Below, piece by piece: positions 1-8,444 of a stretch of 30,489 bases of DNA. How positions within the stretch are numbered: the first letter of the stretch is position 1; each line of letters begins with the position of its first letter. The stretch is from contig NZ_WWVR01000036.1 in assembly GCF_009883055.1 (NCBI RefSeq), forward strand, positions 1 to 30,489, written 5' to 3'. Both the position numbers and the translations under genes were made by a program. Below the pieces are notes generated by a model, which searched no databases, was not told where the DNA came from, and saw only the letters and a list, made by a program, of their open reading frames with translations. Origin of the DNA: Blautia sp. BIOML-A1 (GTDB lineage Bacteria > Bacillota > Clostridia > Lachnospirales > Lachnospiraceae).

Positions 1-71
1 AAGTGTTCTTTTTTATTTTTTGCAATTCATCTCCCACCTGTAGAGGAAGGAGAATTCTTGCTATATATTAT
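1..71. mobile_element. IS200/IS605-type element end (partial)
   Basis: The segment contains a short imperfect hairpin (CTCCCACCTGTAGAGG and the facing AAGGAG) framed by GCAATTCAT on one side and AATTCTTGC on the other. This arrangement is typical of the ends of IS200/IS605 TnpB-type elements. It replaces the expected continuation of the Uma2 gene exactly after a TTTAAC sequence on the minus strand (72-77), as expected for insertion next to a TTTA-like target. The body of the element would lie left of the window. Which end this is, and whether tnpB is still present, cannot be decided here. A second end with the same GCAAGAA-hairpin layout closes the window at 30.3 kb. Confidence 0.5.
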
Positions 72-446
72 GTTAAACAGCTTAGTATAATAGTCCATCT
101 GTCTGCTGCCCGGAGAAACAATCTCGATAATCCAATCCGGCGCACCTTTACATCCTTTGTCATCCAGTTTATCAGGATCACAGATGACTGATATATCCGG
201 CTCTACATAGGTATCTGTTTTTTCATCGAGATACACTGCAAATGGAGCTGCATATACTTTGCATTTTCCGGCATGTGAGCGAATATAATCTTTTATTGCA
301 CTAGATAATTCCACCGAAATATCCTGATGCTTTCTGCTTGGCGGTGCCATGTAGTAAATATGCCCGTCAATCAGTTCCGCCCTTTTGCCGTCCGGCAGGG
401 CATAAATATCTTCTATAGTATAAGTTTCTTCTTTTAATAAAGGCAT
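27..446 (-). pseudogene. Uma2-family (DUF820) endonuclease, 3' truncated
   Basis: This encodes a PD-(D/E)XK-like Uma2 family protein. The N-terminal half is well preserved: the YTIEDIYALPDGKRAELIDG opening, then the core motifs YVEPDISVICD and APDWIIEIVSPGS that carry the acidic catalytic residues of the family. Family members run to about 180-190 residues. Here similarity stops at about residue 121 (KLFN), where the usual KYR.AGVREYWIVD stretch should follow; the last ~18 codons come from the insertion-element end. The start at 446 has AAGGA 8 nt upstream. No partner gene is visible beside it. Uma2 proteins are abundant, mostly uncharacterised, and often found as mobile, decaying copies. I read it as inactive because the C-terminal half of the nuclease fold is missing. 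Confidence 0.75.
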
Positions 447-466
447 GCAATCATTCCTTTCTCGAA

Positions 467-508
467 AAAATAAGCTGTTACCTTATAACTATAGTAACAG
501 CTTATTTT
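467..508 (-). terminator. Rho-independent terminator after integrase remnant
   Basis: A 13-bp perfect stem (AATAAGCTGTTAC at 469-481 with GTAACAGCTTATT at 494-506) is flanked by A and T runs, so on the minus strand the hairpin is followed by TTTTTT. It lies 18 nt past the integrase stop and just before the Uma2 start. Because of the flanking runs it could work in both directions. Confidence 0.75.
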
Positions 509-525
509 CTTTGTGGCAAGCCACA

Positions 526-1327
526 TTACGCCAGTTTTATTATTTTGCTATTTGGATCAGGCTTGTCGATTTCGTCCAGTCCAATTGTATCCTCCAGTAA
601 CTGTATATCGTCAATTTTCTTTTTGTCCATTACAGAGGTATACAGATCCATGGTCATCTGCAGAGTTGCATGCCCCAGATATGTCTGGACGGTTTTTGGT
701 GGAATATCAGCTTCAAAGCATCGGGTAACAAATGTATGTCGGAAGCAGTGTCCAGAAAATTTCTCCATAGTCTCCAACGGATCCCTGCTGTAATTAATTT
801 CCTTAACAATCCGGGCTATAGCGTCTGCATAAATCTGCGAGCATAGAGGAGTTCCGTAAATCGTGCAAAAAATATAATTTGTGCGCTCCCCTTTCAGTTT
901 CGGAGAGTTATTTATAACCATTTTATGTAGGACAATCTGCCTCTGCAGTGCCTCCTCACAATATTTATTCATCGGTACTGTTCATCGACTCGAAAATGTT
1001 TTTGGATCGTTTTCGTGGAAGGTCTTCCCAGTGTCGCCCTCCAATTTTTGGTATAACAATGTTTTTTCAACACGTATTTCTTTCTTGCTAAAATCAAGAT
1101 TATCCTCTGTTAGAGCAAAAAGCTCCCCTGGACGAAGACCAGTGCTAACCGCTACTCGGAACAGATTATCGTAAAATGTTCCGCTGCTACACTGAAAGAA
1201 TACCTGCTGATCTTCCTTTTCTTTCAGTTTGTTCAAAACATCTGTTACCATCAGTCGCGTAATCTCTGTCAATTTCGGGTTTCCGATGTATGGCTGTATA
1301 TTATGTTCAAAAACATATTTTGCAACA
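526..1327 (-). pseudogene. Tyrosine-type recombinase/integrase, broken
   Basis: The remnant of a phage or ICE-type tyrosine integrase covers the end of the core-binding region (HNIQPYIGNPKLTEITRL) and the whole catalytic domain. Visible catalytic motifs are the first Arg in TGLRPGE, HCFRH (HxxR), YLGHA and the nucleophile Tyr in MDLYTS. Two lesions are clear. An in-frame TGA at 982-984 interrupts the expected DPKTFSSR-TVPMNKY strand, with no change of frame, so one base change from an Arg CGA would explain it. Second, the N-terminal arm-binding half is absent: upstream of about 1327 the frame runs straight into the stop codon of the DUF6092-like gene. No xis, att site or other element genes are visible. 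It is likely a leftover of an excised or eroded element. Confidence 0.85.
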
Positions 1328-1344
1328 GCCCCTTTTATGTTATT

Positions 1345-1611
1345 TTACAGACAGTCCACCAATATTTCAGATGCTTTTTCAAGCATGGCTGAAAAACGTT
1401 CCGGTTCTGTCAGGGCTTTTCCCTTATCAGTTTCAATACAGTTAAGAAGTTCACAATATGTTTTATTATCAGGGTCATTATTGCATATAATCTGACACAG
1501 TCTGGAAGCAGCTTCAGCAAGTCTGATTGAGCCGTAACTTGCCGGCTCTTCTGGAAGCGCTCTGGCACTGGTGATCAGATATACCAGTAATTCGAATTCA
1601 GGATTATTCAT
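1345..1611 (-). CDS. Small DUF6092-like protein
   Basis: A protein of 88 residues, mainly helical and soluble, with no signal peptide or membrane segment. The sequence FELLVYLITSARALPEEPASYG followed by RLAEAASRLCQII resembles the DUF6092 family, whose function is unknown; this assignment is from memory of the pattern and only moderately sure. I chose the ATG at 1611 because GAGGAG lies 8 nt upstream; an in-frame start at 1641 would lie deeper inside the preceding gene. It overlaps the 3' end of the nitroreductase gene by 8 nt, so the two are probably translationally coupled and act together. It is the last gene of the block, and its stop codon abuts the integrase remnant. Confidence 0.65.
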   Translation of the reverse strand: MNNPEFELLVYLITSARALPEEPASYGSIRLAEAASRLCQIICNNDPDNKTYCELLNCIETDKGKALTEPERFSAMLEKASEILVDCL

Positions 1612-2143
1612 CAATTCTCTCCTCTTCCTCAATATGATCAAAATAGCATATCTGTTCTACCGGAGGACGCTTCGGGCAACGAGGGGTACCATCTGGATAA
1701 CCTATAGAGATAAGCATCTCAATACGATATCTGTCTGGAAGTTCCAATATTTTACGAACCGCTGTATCATTGTATGATTTGATTGCACATGTTCCAAGCC
1801 CTAATTCAGTAGCTTTTAGCATGAGATTCTCAGCAGCCATTGATGCATCCATAAGGCATCCGTACACTTCAGAATTTTTACCACCCTTTCTTGATGCCTT
1901 CTCCATATCTGAGCAGACTACAAGGATGACTGGTGGTTTGCCAGAAAGCCCCGGACTAAAAAGATCTACTTTTTCTTTAAGCTGTGGATCTGTAATAAAC
2001 AGAAATCTCCAAGCCTGCAGATTACTGGCCGAAGGTGCCTGTTGAGCCGCATCTGCCAAAGTAAACAGCAACGCTCTGTCTACAGGATCAGGATGAAAAG
2101 ACCGTGTGCTGTGACGGCTCAGAATAGCTTCATTTAATAACAT
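1604..2143 (-). CDS. Nitroreductase family protein
   Basis: An FMN-dependent oxidoreductase of the NADH oxidase/nitroreductase fold, 179 residues, close to the short end of the family. Typical features in order: the N-terminal RHSTRSFHPDPVD (FMN phosphate-binding Arg/Ser region), AAQQAPSASNLQAWRF (the second FMN contact block), AAENLMLKATELGLGTCAI in the helix packing against the flavin, and ISIGYPDG at the C-terminus. The last 20 residues are acidic. AAAGG lies about 10 nt before the ATG. It follows the racemase-like gene by 52 nt and overlaps the DUF6092-like gene. In this setting it could reduce an unsaturated or nitro/imine-type intermediate of the block's pathway, but the substrate of such proteins cannot be predicted from sequence. 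Confidence 0.85.
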   Translation of the reverse strand: MLLNEAILSRHSTRSFHPDPVDRALLFTLADAAQQAPSASNLQAWRFLFITDPQLKEKVDLFSPGLSGKPPVILVVCSDMEKASRKGGKNSEVYGCLMDASMAAENLMLKATELGLGTCAIKSYNDTAVRKILELPDRYRIEMLISIGYPDGTPRCPKRPPVEQICYFDHIEEEERIDE

Positions 2144-2195
2144 ATCTTTGCTACCTTTCTGACAGCATATAGCTGATCGTTATGAACTTGTATTA

Positions 2196-2849
2196 TTATT
2201 TTTTTCTGAGATATTCGAAATAAGCGAACAATCCCTCTGCCATAACCGGGTCAATAACAGGAAGTCCTGTTTCGTTTTCCAGATCTTTGGCTATACCAAT
2301 CGTTGCAAGACCAGTGCAGGCAAGTGCAATTACTTCTGCGCCTTGTTCTTTTAACTTCAAGCCAAGTTTCAGCACACTTTCTTTTCCTTCTGGTGTCATC
2401 AGATCCAGTGTGCTATGTACACCTTCAGGTCTGCCTAGTATCATCTGATCAGGAATCATTCTCCTATATGCCTGAGGTGCATAGTCTGTGATTCCAAGCA
2501 CACCAATCTTGCTGCCATATTTAAGAGCAAGTGCTACAGTTGTCTCGCCGCCGCCAGTAACAGGAATGTCCGAGAGAACTTTACGAATCTCCGCAACACC
2601 CGGATCATCCGCACAGCTTACGATAATCATATCAACATCCGTGAAGGATTGAGCTGTTTTAACAATTTTGGGGATAGCCAGTTCACCGAGTTCAGGACTG
2701 TGTATTCCCTCATACTGGTCCGGAATACATTTAGTTTCGACCTGAAGTTCAGGGAAATATGACATAATCTGTTTGCCATGTGCGGAAAGCACCTCTTCAT
2801 CTTCTGTTGTAAGGACTCTAATCAGACCTACTTTAAATTTTTTATCCAT
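2196..2849 (-). CDS. Asp/Glu/hydantoin racemase family protein
   Basis: A protein of 217 residues with the two-Cys layout of the Asp/Glu/hydantoin racemase superfamily: Cys79 in IIVSCADDPG and Cys178 in IALACTGLATIG, each at the end of a beta strand of one half-domain. The GGGETTVALALKYGSKIGVLG segment between them is typical of the hydantoin racemase branch. Such enzymes abstract and return a proton at the alpha carbon without cofactor; some relatives are decarboxylases or isomerases. The ATG at 2849 is preferred because GGAG lies 9 nt upstream; a TTG two codons earlier is too close to it. It lies 29 nt after the M29-like gene and in the same block as AroM, DUF1177 and DUF917 genes, which fits a role in handling a chiral amide or hydantoin-like intermediate (inference). 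Confidence 0.8.
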   Translation of the reverse strand: MDKKFKVGLIRVLTTEDEEVLSAHGKQIMSYFPELQVETKCIPDQYEGIHSPELGELAIPKIVKTAQSFTDVDMIIVSCADDPGVAEIRKVLSDIPVTGGGETTVALALKYGSKIGVLGITDYAPQAYRRMIPDQMILGRPEGVHSTLDLMTPEGKESVLKLGLKLKEQGAEVIALACTGLATIGIAKDLENETGLPVIDPVMAEGLFAYFEYLRKK

Positions 2850-2878
2850 TTTCAATTTCTCCTTTATATCGTAAAAAA

Positions 2879-3823
2879 TCAGATAAGAAAAACACCATTT
2901 TCGATAACTTTAATATCATCCAGATATAATGTCGGACGCAGGACAATTCCGTCCATATGACATTCCGCTTTATTTACACCACCAAATGACGTATTGGTTC
3001 CGAAAGCAATGTGTACGGTTCCATATACTTTTTCATCTTCAAGAATGATTCCATTCAGTATAGCTGCTTCGTTAGTTCCGATTCCAAGTTCACAGAGTGT
3101 TCCGTTGGTCTCGTTTTTAAGAAGGATATCAAGATTTTCGCTCTTATCTCCTTTTACTGAACAAAGCTTTCCTCCTGAAATTGTCATATGTAAAGGACTT
3201 GCCAGTTTTCCAATACCGACCATAGATCCATCAATAATCATCTCGCCATCGGAACCATCTTCTAGCGGAGCAATATAGGCTTCTCCGGAAGGAAGATTTC
3301 CACATTTTCCGGATTCTTTATATACTCCAGGACTTGGAACACCATCCCTGCCATCGAGATTGATCGTAAGAACCTTCCCATCTTTTTCGATGCGTGCCTT
3401 GGAGGCGTTGGTGAGCATTTCTGTTACTTTTGCAGTTAATTCTTCTACTTTGCTGTAGTCGGCAGTCATGGCACCCTGTGAAAACATCTCTTTGGTAATA
3501 CCAGGCATTGTTGCTACTCTTGTACCTGCTTTCGCTGCTTCAATTCTGGCGTTCGTATGAGTGAGTGACTGGGCAGTCGGAGCAATTACAACATCAGCAG
3601 CTTTCATAGCTTCGGCAATTGCTTTAGGCGGTTCCTGTCCACTAACTTCCCTTTCTTTCATAACCATAAGGATTTTTTCGCATCCAAGATTTCCAGCTGC
3701 CTCATAGATTGCTTCGCCAATTTCTTTACGACTGTCATCTGTAATAACCAGAATTTCTTCGCCCGGTTTTACAGCCAGACATGAAGTAAGAACTCCCTCT
3801 GCTATCTTAACTAAATTTTCCAT
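2879..3823 (-). CDS. M29 aminopeptidase-like metalloprotein
   Basis: A protein of 314 residues, shorter than classical AmpS/AmpT aminopeptidases (about 410), but with all five metal-ligand motifs of the M29 fold: Glu181 in GEAYIAP, Glu245 in CELGIGTNE, His271 in HIAFGTN, and His289 plus Asp291 in ECHMDG. The N-terminal half (ILVITDDSRKEIGEAIYEAA) matches the family's Rossmann-like domain. M29 relatives include leucyl aminopeptidases and the ring-cleaving NicX-type dioxygenases, so peptidase activity is only one option. Start: the second of two close ATGs, with AGGGG 8 nt ahead; the first leaves too little room. It is separated from AroM by 126 nt containing a terminator-like hairpin, so it heads a second, possibly lower-level part of the block. 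Probably cytoplasmic, as no signal peptide is seen. Confidence 0.75.
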   Translation of the reverse strand: MENLVKIAEGVLTSCLAVKPGEEILVITDDSRKEIGEAIYEAAGNLGCEKILMVMKEREVSGQEPPKAIAEAMKAADVVIAPTAQSLTHTNARIEAAKAGTRVATMPGITKEMFSQGAMTADYSKVEELTAKVTEMLTNASKARIEKDGKVLTINLDGRDGVPSPGVYKESGKCGNLPSGEAYIAPLEDGSDGEMIIDGSMVGIGKLASPLHMTISGGKLCSVKGDKSENLDILLKNETNGTLCELGIGTNEAAILNGIILEDEKVYGTVHIAFGTNTSFGGVNKAECHMDGIVLRPTLYLDDIKVIENGVFLI

Positions 3824-3866
3824 TATCATTTCCCCTTTTCGTTATCTTTTTAATTTTTGTTATAAA

Positions 3867-3915
3867 GTAAAAAACGGACATTCCGCCGGACTTTGATGGA
3901 CCTGCGAAATGTCCG
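3867..3915 (-). terminator. Terminator-like hairpin between aroM-like and M29-like genes
   Basis: CGGACATT (3875-3882) pairs with AATGTCCG (3908-3915), with further partial pairing inside (GTCC with GGAC). On the minus strand it is followed directly by TTTTTT. It sits inside the colinear block, 34 nt after the AroM stop, so it should lower or condition expression of the four downstream genes unless they have their own start site, which I could not identify. Confidence 0.7.
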
Positions 3916-3949
3916 GAAAATACTGAATATATATAATTTATATGTCTAT

Positions 3950-4624
3950 TCAGATGTCAGTTAATTCAGAGACAACTCTGGCCAGAAGTGTTCTTGGAAG
4001 AACAACTTTCTTACCGGTTTTTTCTGCAAACATTTTTTTCATTTCCTGTGTATAACCTATACAGTCAAGAACAATCAGATCCGCATCAAGATCTTTAATC
4101 TCTTCAGCTGCCTTTTCGAGTGCATCCCAGTCGCCATATGGTGAAGCCGCAATTGCTGTTACATGATCAACATAGTTTTTCCATTTTTCTTCACATTGTT
4201 CTGTCTGAAGTGGTGATGGAGTCATGCAGATTATGCTTGATTTCTTAGTCATCAGCGGAACAAGGCGATTGAGCAGCTCACATGGATAGATCATAGGAAT
4301 ATTCTTGGCTGAAAGTGTCTCCGGAAAACTTCCGGTACAGAACATCATGATAAGACTGCATCCCTCATCTTCCATGTGGTTAATAGCATCCTGAAGTCTT
4401 GGCAGGATATGACGCTCGGCAAATGTCACAGAACTCCCATCTGTCAATCTGGAGACAAGGACATAATCATCCTTGCCGGGAGCAAACTCAGCAATCTCTT
4501 CTTTTGTAAGTCCATCCAGACCGCCTGCCTGGACAAGTTCCAGTGAATCATCAAAGATTCTTAGAATGTCTGCTGTTACATCAGTTCGCGGAGCCTGACC
4601 GATGGTAATTGCACCTATTTTCAT
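3950..4624 (-). CDS. AroM family protein
   Basis: A 224-residue protein of the AroM family. The family mark is the N-terminal IGAITIGQAPRTDVTADI, followed by the AGGLDGLTKEEI segment, VLVSRLTDGSSVTFAERHI, and a Cys-bearing MMFCTGSFP strand. A second half-domain ends in LIVLDCIGYTQ. The fold is related to the Asp/Glu racemase superfamily, with Cys95-like (FCTG) and LDCIGY cysteines in equivalent places. The E. coli namesake is adjacent to aroL but its function is not established. Here it lies 12 nt after the DUF1177 gene and before the hairpin, and AroM, DUF1177 and DUF917 genes are known to travel together in other bacteria. With the separate racemase-like gene the block carries two different members of this superfamily. 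Confidence 0.85.
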   Translation of the reverse strand: MKIGAITIGQAPRTDVTADILRIFDDSLELVQAGGLDGLTKEEIAEFAPGKDDYVLVSRLTDGSSVTFAERHILPRLQDAINHMEDEGCSLIMMFCTGSFPETLSAKNIPMIYPCELLNRLVPLMTKKSSIICMTPSPLQTEQCEEKWKNYVDHVTAIAASPYGDWDALEKAAEEIKDLDADLIVLDCIGYTQEMKKMFAEKTGKKVVLPRTLLARVVSELTDI

Positions 4625-4636
4625 ACCAAAACCTCC

Positions 4637-5575
4637 TTATTCGTTTCCGAGAGTCTGAAGATGTTTCATGCTTCCATATAATTTCTGGAGACGTGCATAT
4701 TCATCAGCATCATAGAAACTACACTGTTTTCTTCCATATGCTTTGGCAACTTCTAACATAAATCTTGCAGCTTCCTCTACGTCTGTAGCATGAGTAGCGC
4801 CTGTAGCGCATCCAGGTACCATTGTCTCTGCTGTGATAGCTACACCAACAACAGGTGCATCTGTAGCTGTACATGGCTGAAGAATACTATTTAAGTGGTG
4901 CACATCATTTCCGTAAGGTGTGATATCCTGGGTAGCCAGTGGGAATACATATGGAAGACGTCCTGTAGTGATCTGCATCAGATCAAGAAGATCTTCAGAA
5001 GTTCTTAATACATATCCCTCTTTTACTGTTGGAGAAATAGCAAAACCTCTTGTGTTAATCACACGGTTGCCTTTTGTTGTGTCAACAACAAGTAAAGCAT
5101 CAAGATCCGGAGACACTTCTTCTTTGTTTACCTGTGCCATTTCTACTGGTGAACCCATGAAAGGAACCGGATCATGCGGAGCTGTCGGAGCATGCGGACA
5201 GATATGTGTAGAAATAAACACATCACCGTCAAGATAGTCTCCTTTGTTTTGCATATCAAGCAGTTTTGCAGCGAGAGCTACCGCGCAGAGTGCGCCATCA
5301 CCGTCAGATACAAAGCCAATACGTTCCGGACGTGCGCCAATTCCGCCAAGTCTGCCAAGGAGTCCGATTGTAGGAGCATCTCCACCATTTGTCTTGCCGT
5401 TTTTACCAGGAATACGCACTTTAAGCATATCTGTGCTTCCCTTAGGGCCTACCAGTTCATAGACTTCTACATTGGCATCGGCTTTGATCCCGAGAAGATA
5501 TTTTTTAACTTCTTCTCCTGTTACAAATGAACTGTCAAGTACATCATAAGCAGCAATAATTTCTTTCATTAACAT
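4637..5575 (-). CDS. DUF1177 family protein
   Basis: A 312-residue soluble protein that I recognise as DUF1177. Conserved stretches include the N-terminal LDSSFVTGEEV, GLLGRLGGIGARPERIGFVSDGDGA, ISTHICPHAPTAPHDPVPFMGSP and VDTTKGNRVINTRGFAISPTVKEGYVL. The His- and Asp-rich middle (STHICPHAPTAPHDP) and the GDGA segment look like metal-site material, reminiscent of M20/M28-like hydrolases, but no family member has an established activity that I know of. Start at 5575: GGAGG lies 9 nt upstream. It follows DUF917 by 17 nt and precedes AroM by 12 nt, a tight operon. A role as amidohydrolase or deacylase on the imported compound is a guess only. Confidence 0.85.
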   Translation of the reverse strand: MLMKEIIAAYDVLDSSFVTGEEVKKYLLGIKADANVEVYELVGPKGSTDMLKVRIPGKNGKTNGGDAPTIGLLGRLGGIGARPERIGFVSDGDGALCAVALAAKLLDMQNKGDYLDGDVFISTHICPHAPTAPHDPVPFMGSPVEMAQVNKEEVSPDLDALLVVDTTKGNRVINTRGFAISPTVKEGYVLRTSEDLLDLMQITTGRLPYVFPLATQDITPYGNDVHHLNSILQPCTATDAPVVGVAITAETMVPGCATGATHATDVEEAARFMLEVAKAYGRKQCSFYDADEYARLQKLYGSMKHLQTLGNE

Positions 5576-5592
5576 GTTATTATTCCTCCCGA

Positions 5593-6675
5593 CTATTTAC
5601 TCAGATGACTGATTAAGTCTTTTTTAATTACATCTTCGGTTGCTTTCAGCAATTCCGGCGCATACATGGTCGGCGAAAGCTTCAGATTCTTTTTGTCTGT
5701 GGCAATTACATAAACATCAAGTCCCTCTTCCATCATGGCAGTTGTAACAGGCTCTCCTGTTTTGGCATTGATCGTCATAATTAGATCCGGGAAAGTTGCA
5801 AGACGCTCGCCATCTTTTTCGGCAGTAGCATATTCATTCCAGAATGTCATTTCACAGCCGTCAACAGCAGCATAACCTACATCGAAGCCACCAGTTGTCT
5901 CGATAGAAAAATTCTGTACCGGTCCCCTTGCAAGGACACGGCCATTCAGGAAAGTACATACACCGTTAACTGCATCCTCAACGGAAGATTCCAGTCCTTT
6001 TAAGAACGCTTTTCCTGTATCGATTGCATAACTTACACCACCAAGGGCACAGTTTTCACGGGCATAAGACACTTTTACCGGATTTCGTGCTACTGCGACC
6101 AGTCCACCTGCTTCAATAGAGGCAAGACGCACCATCTTGGACGTATGATCGATCGTTCCTTCAAAGAAGCATTCGATATGGTTTCCAGTATCTGGATTAC
6201 CGCCGACACAGGCCTGTACTGTTGTATAATCTGCAAGTCTGTGAAGATTCATGCTTCCCATTACACCTGTTGGATGAGCTCGTCCGTTACAAGGGGCATC
6301 AACAACCGGAAGTCCTGTAACAGCAGCCTGAAGCCAGCCATTTACTGTTGCTTCTCCGCCCTGTTCGTTGGTAATAATTCCGCCAATATTAAAATCACAG
6401 TTTTTCTGAAGGATTTCAACAGTTTTTGCGATATCCTTCGGAGTCATGAACTGGGCTGGCGCATTTGGTGCACCTACCAGAGAAGCTGTCAATAGTACAT
6501 CATTTTCATCCAGTTCATCGATTGTAATAAGTCTGAGATCGGTATAATCAACTGCAATCTCAGCGTATTTTCTGCCTTTTTTCGGATCGCCGCCGCCACC
6601 GCCGCCGAGGATGGTTCCTCCGGTGAGTGCAGCATCAAGGACATCTTTTGTAAGACGGATTCCTTTAGTTTTCAT
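5593..6675 (-). CDS. DUF917 / S-methyl-thiohydantoin desulfurase-like protein
   Basis: A protein of about 360 residues of the DUF917 family, now described in Pfam as S-Me-THD N and C domains (S-methyl thiohydantoin desulfurase). The family signature is the N-terminal GGTILGGGGGGDP, followed by VLLTASLVGAPNAP, NIGGIITNEQGGEATVNG, PVVDAPCNGRAHPTGVMGSM and, near the C-terminus, PDLIMTINAKTGEPVTT. Relatives are also related to the hydantoinase A/hydantoin-utilization proteins. Start: GGGAG overlaps an ATG at 6687, leaving no spacing, so the ATG at 6675 (MKTKGIRL) is preferred. It lies about 20 nt after the OPT gene. The likely task is cleavage or sulfur removal on a hydantoin-like ring brought in by the transporter; this is inference from the family name and the setting. 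Confidence 0.8.
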   Translation of the reverse strand: MKTKGIRLTKDVLDAALTGGTILGGGGGGDPKKGRKYAEIAVDYTDLRLITIDELDENDVLLTASLVGAPNAPAQFMTPKDIAKTVEILQKNCDFNIGGIITNEQGGEATVNGWLQAAVTGLPVVDAPCNGRAHPTGVMGSMNLHRLADYTTVQACVGGNPDTGNHIECFFEGTIDHTSKMVRLASIEAGGLVAVARNPVKVSYARENCALGGVSYAIDTGKAFLKGLESSVEDAVNGVCTFLNGRVLARGPVQNFSIETTGGFDVGYAAVDGCEMTFWNEYATAEKDGERLATFPDLIMTINAKTGEPVTTAMMEEGLDVYVIATDKKNLKLSPTMYAPELLKATEDVIKKDLISHLSK

Positions 6676-6696
6676 TTTATTAATCATCTCCCGTTA

Positions 6697-8373
6697 TTAT
6701 TTCTTTTTACCAAGTGATAATGTAGCCGTAAAGAAACTGTACAGAGCTGCTCCGGCAAGTGAACCGGCACCCATAATATTGAGGGTCTGCTCGTTTTCTT
6801 TGTCCTTTTTAACAAGAATGTAGCGAATAAGCAATGCGATCAGAATTGTCAGACCGTTAATAGTGGAACCAACAAGAAGACCAGTTGCAAAAAGAATACC
6901 AACCTGTCTGGATCCGCCAAGGAACTGGATGATTGCTCCCGGAATTGCCCAGATAAGCAGCCATTTAGCTACATCTCCGCCTGCGCCAGCTTCAATCGTT
7001 GCTGCAAAAGTAGCATCAACCGGTGCAAAGAGCCCCTGCGCAAAGTACTGTTTTGCCATAATTGCCACAAGTATAAAAGCTACCACAAAACCTACAATTT
7101 CACTGATATACTGCTGTTTTCTTCCTTCGAGCTCAAGTTCCTGATCTTTCCCGCATCCACGAAGGATGTAACCGCATTTAAGATCATATGCCATATCAGA
7201 GAAAGCAGGACCGGTTGCAGAAGTATAAGCAACAAGGATTCCAAGTGGAAGTGATGGGAATCCGATCAACATTCCAACAATCAGGAAAATAAGAGCTGTC
7301 GCAAATCCCGGAAACCATCCTGAGTACATTGCTGAAATACCAACAATCAGTTCAGAAGCAATAGCTGCAAAAGCTGAGAAGATAATCCAAATAATCAGCT
7401 GAACAACACCCATTTCTGACCAGATGCCTGTAATTATTGCCAATAAAATTGCTACTACCAGATATGCAACATATCCACCACCAAGGGCTTTTTTCATATT
7501 TGCCATGCTGGAGGTAAACTTACCTGCTGCACTGTCTCCGTCACCTTTCTTGAAAAGCATACGGCCGCATTGGATAAGGGACACAAGACCTGCTCCGATC
7601 ATAATACCATGGGGCATGTATTTGAACATGTTTGAAGCCATCAGATCAGCACCTTCACCGAAGATGTTTGTAATGATTGGAAAGCTACGGCCGAAGATAT
7701 CAATAATAAATCCATTTGTCTTAATGATACCGATCACAATTGATCCTACGCCAAGAGCTGTCATCGCTGCAAAATCGCCGAACCAGGAAACACCAAGAAG
7801 ATCCGTAGGAATACCGATCATTTTACCACCAACACCGATGACCATACCTACAATGAGCAAAAAAGCTTTCTTTCCCTTTTCTACAACTGCAAGGATAGAT
7901 TCTGCAGATGCAACTCCTGGAGGCCATGCTCCTTCTGCCGGAAACATTTCGCTGTCAAATGTCTTATAAAGAATTGTTGCATCAATAATGGTTGCAAGAA
8001 ATACACCAACAAGCATAGGATACATAAGATCCATTCTGCCCATAATAACCGGAATACCAATCGGAAGCAGGAAGCAGTTTGCTGCTGAGAATGTTGCTCC
8101 CGAAATTGATGTCTGAATCATATTCTGGCAGTGAATACTCTGATATTTCTTTAAAAATGCGATAGGCAGACGTGAAATGATGATTGCAAATAACGCTCCT
8201 ACGATAGATGTGTTTGGTGCGACACCCGTACGCACGATCAATTCAAGACCGATGATAGCACCAAGGACGCTCATCACAATATTCAGAATAAGAATATACG
8301 GTGAATACGCTTTTGGATGTTCTGATGCTTTGATATGCATCTGTGTGTAATCTTTCTTTGTGTTACTAACCAT
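6697..8373 (-). CDS. OPT family oligopeptide transporter
   Basis: A polytopic membrane protein of 558 residues with roughly 14 hydrophobic spans, matching the OPT superfamily. Recognisable segments are the first span LNIVMSVLGAIIGLELIVRTG, the MIQTSISGATFSAANCFLLP stretch, EGAWPPGVASAESILAVVEKG, and IIQFLGGSRQVGILFATGLLVGS near the C-terminus. OPT proteins are proton-coupled importers of small peptides, metal-nicotianamine or siderophore-type ligands and glutathione-like compounds. The start is the ATG at 8373, with GGAGGAG 5 nt upstream; a longer in-frame reading to 8439 would run through the leader. It is the first gene after its own promoter and leader hairpin, and leads the DUF917-DUF1177-AroM run, so it probably sets the substrate supply for the pathway. 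Confidence 0.9.
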   Translation of the reverse strand: MVSNTKKDYTQMHIKASEHPKAYSPYILILNIVMSVLGAIIGLELIVRTGVAPNTSIVGALFAIIISRLPIAFLKKYQSIHCQNMIQTSISGATFSAANCFLLPIGIPVIMGRMDLMYPMLVGVFLATIIDATILYKTFDSEMFPAEGAWPPGVASAESILAVVEKGKKAFLLIVGMVIGVGGKMIGIPTDLLGVSWFGDFAAMTALGVGSIVIGIIKTNGFIIDIFGRSFPIITNIFGEGADLMASNMFKYMPHGIMIGAGLVSLIQCGRMLFKKGDGDSAAGKFTSSMANMKKALGGGYVAYLVVAILLAIITGIWSEMGVVQLIIWIIFSAFAAIASELIVGISAMYSGWFPGFATALIFLIVGMLIGFPSLPLGILVAYTSATGPAFSDMAYDLKCGYILRGCGKDQELELEGRKQQYISEIVGFVVAFILVAIMAKQYFAQGLFAPVDATFAATIEAGAGGDVAKWLLIWAIPGAIIQFLGGSRQVGILFATGLLVGSTINGLTILIALLIRYILVKKDKENEQTLNIMGAGSLAGAALYSFFTATLSLGKKK

Positions 8374-8444
8374 GTTATCTCCTCCATTTCCTATAAAATA
8401 TATGTGCTCGTATCCGGTTGACAGCAGGCCAGAGTACAAAATTA

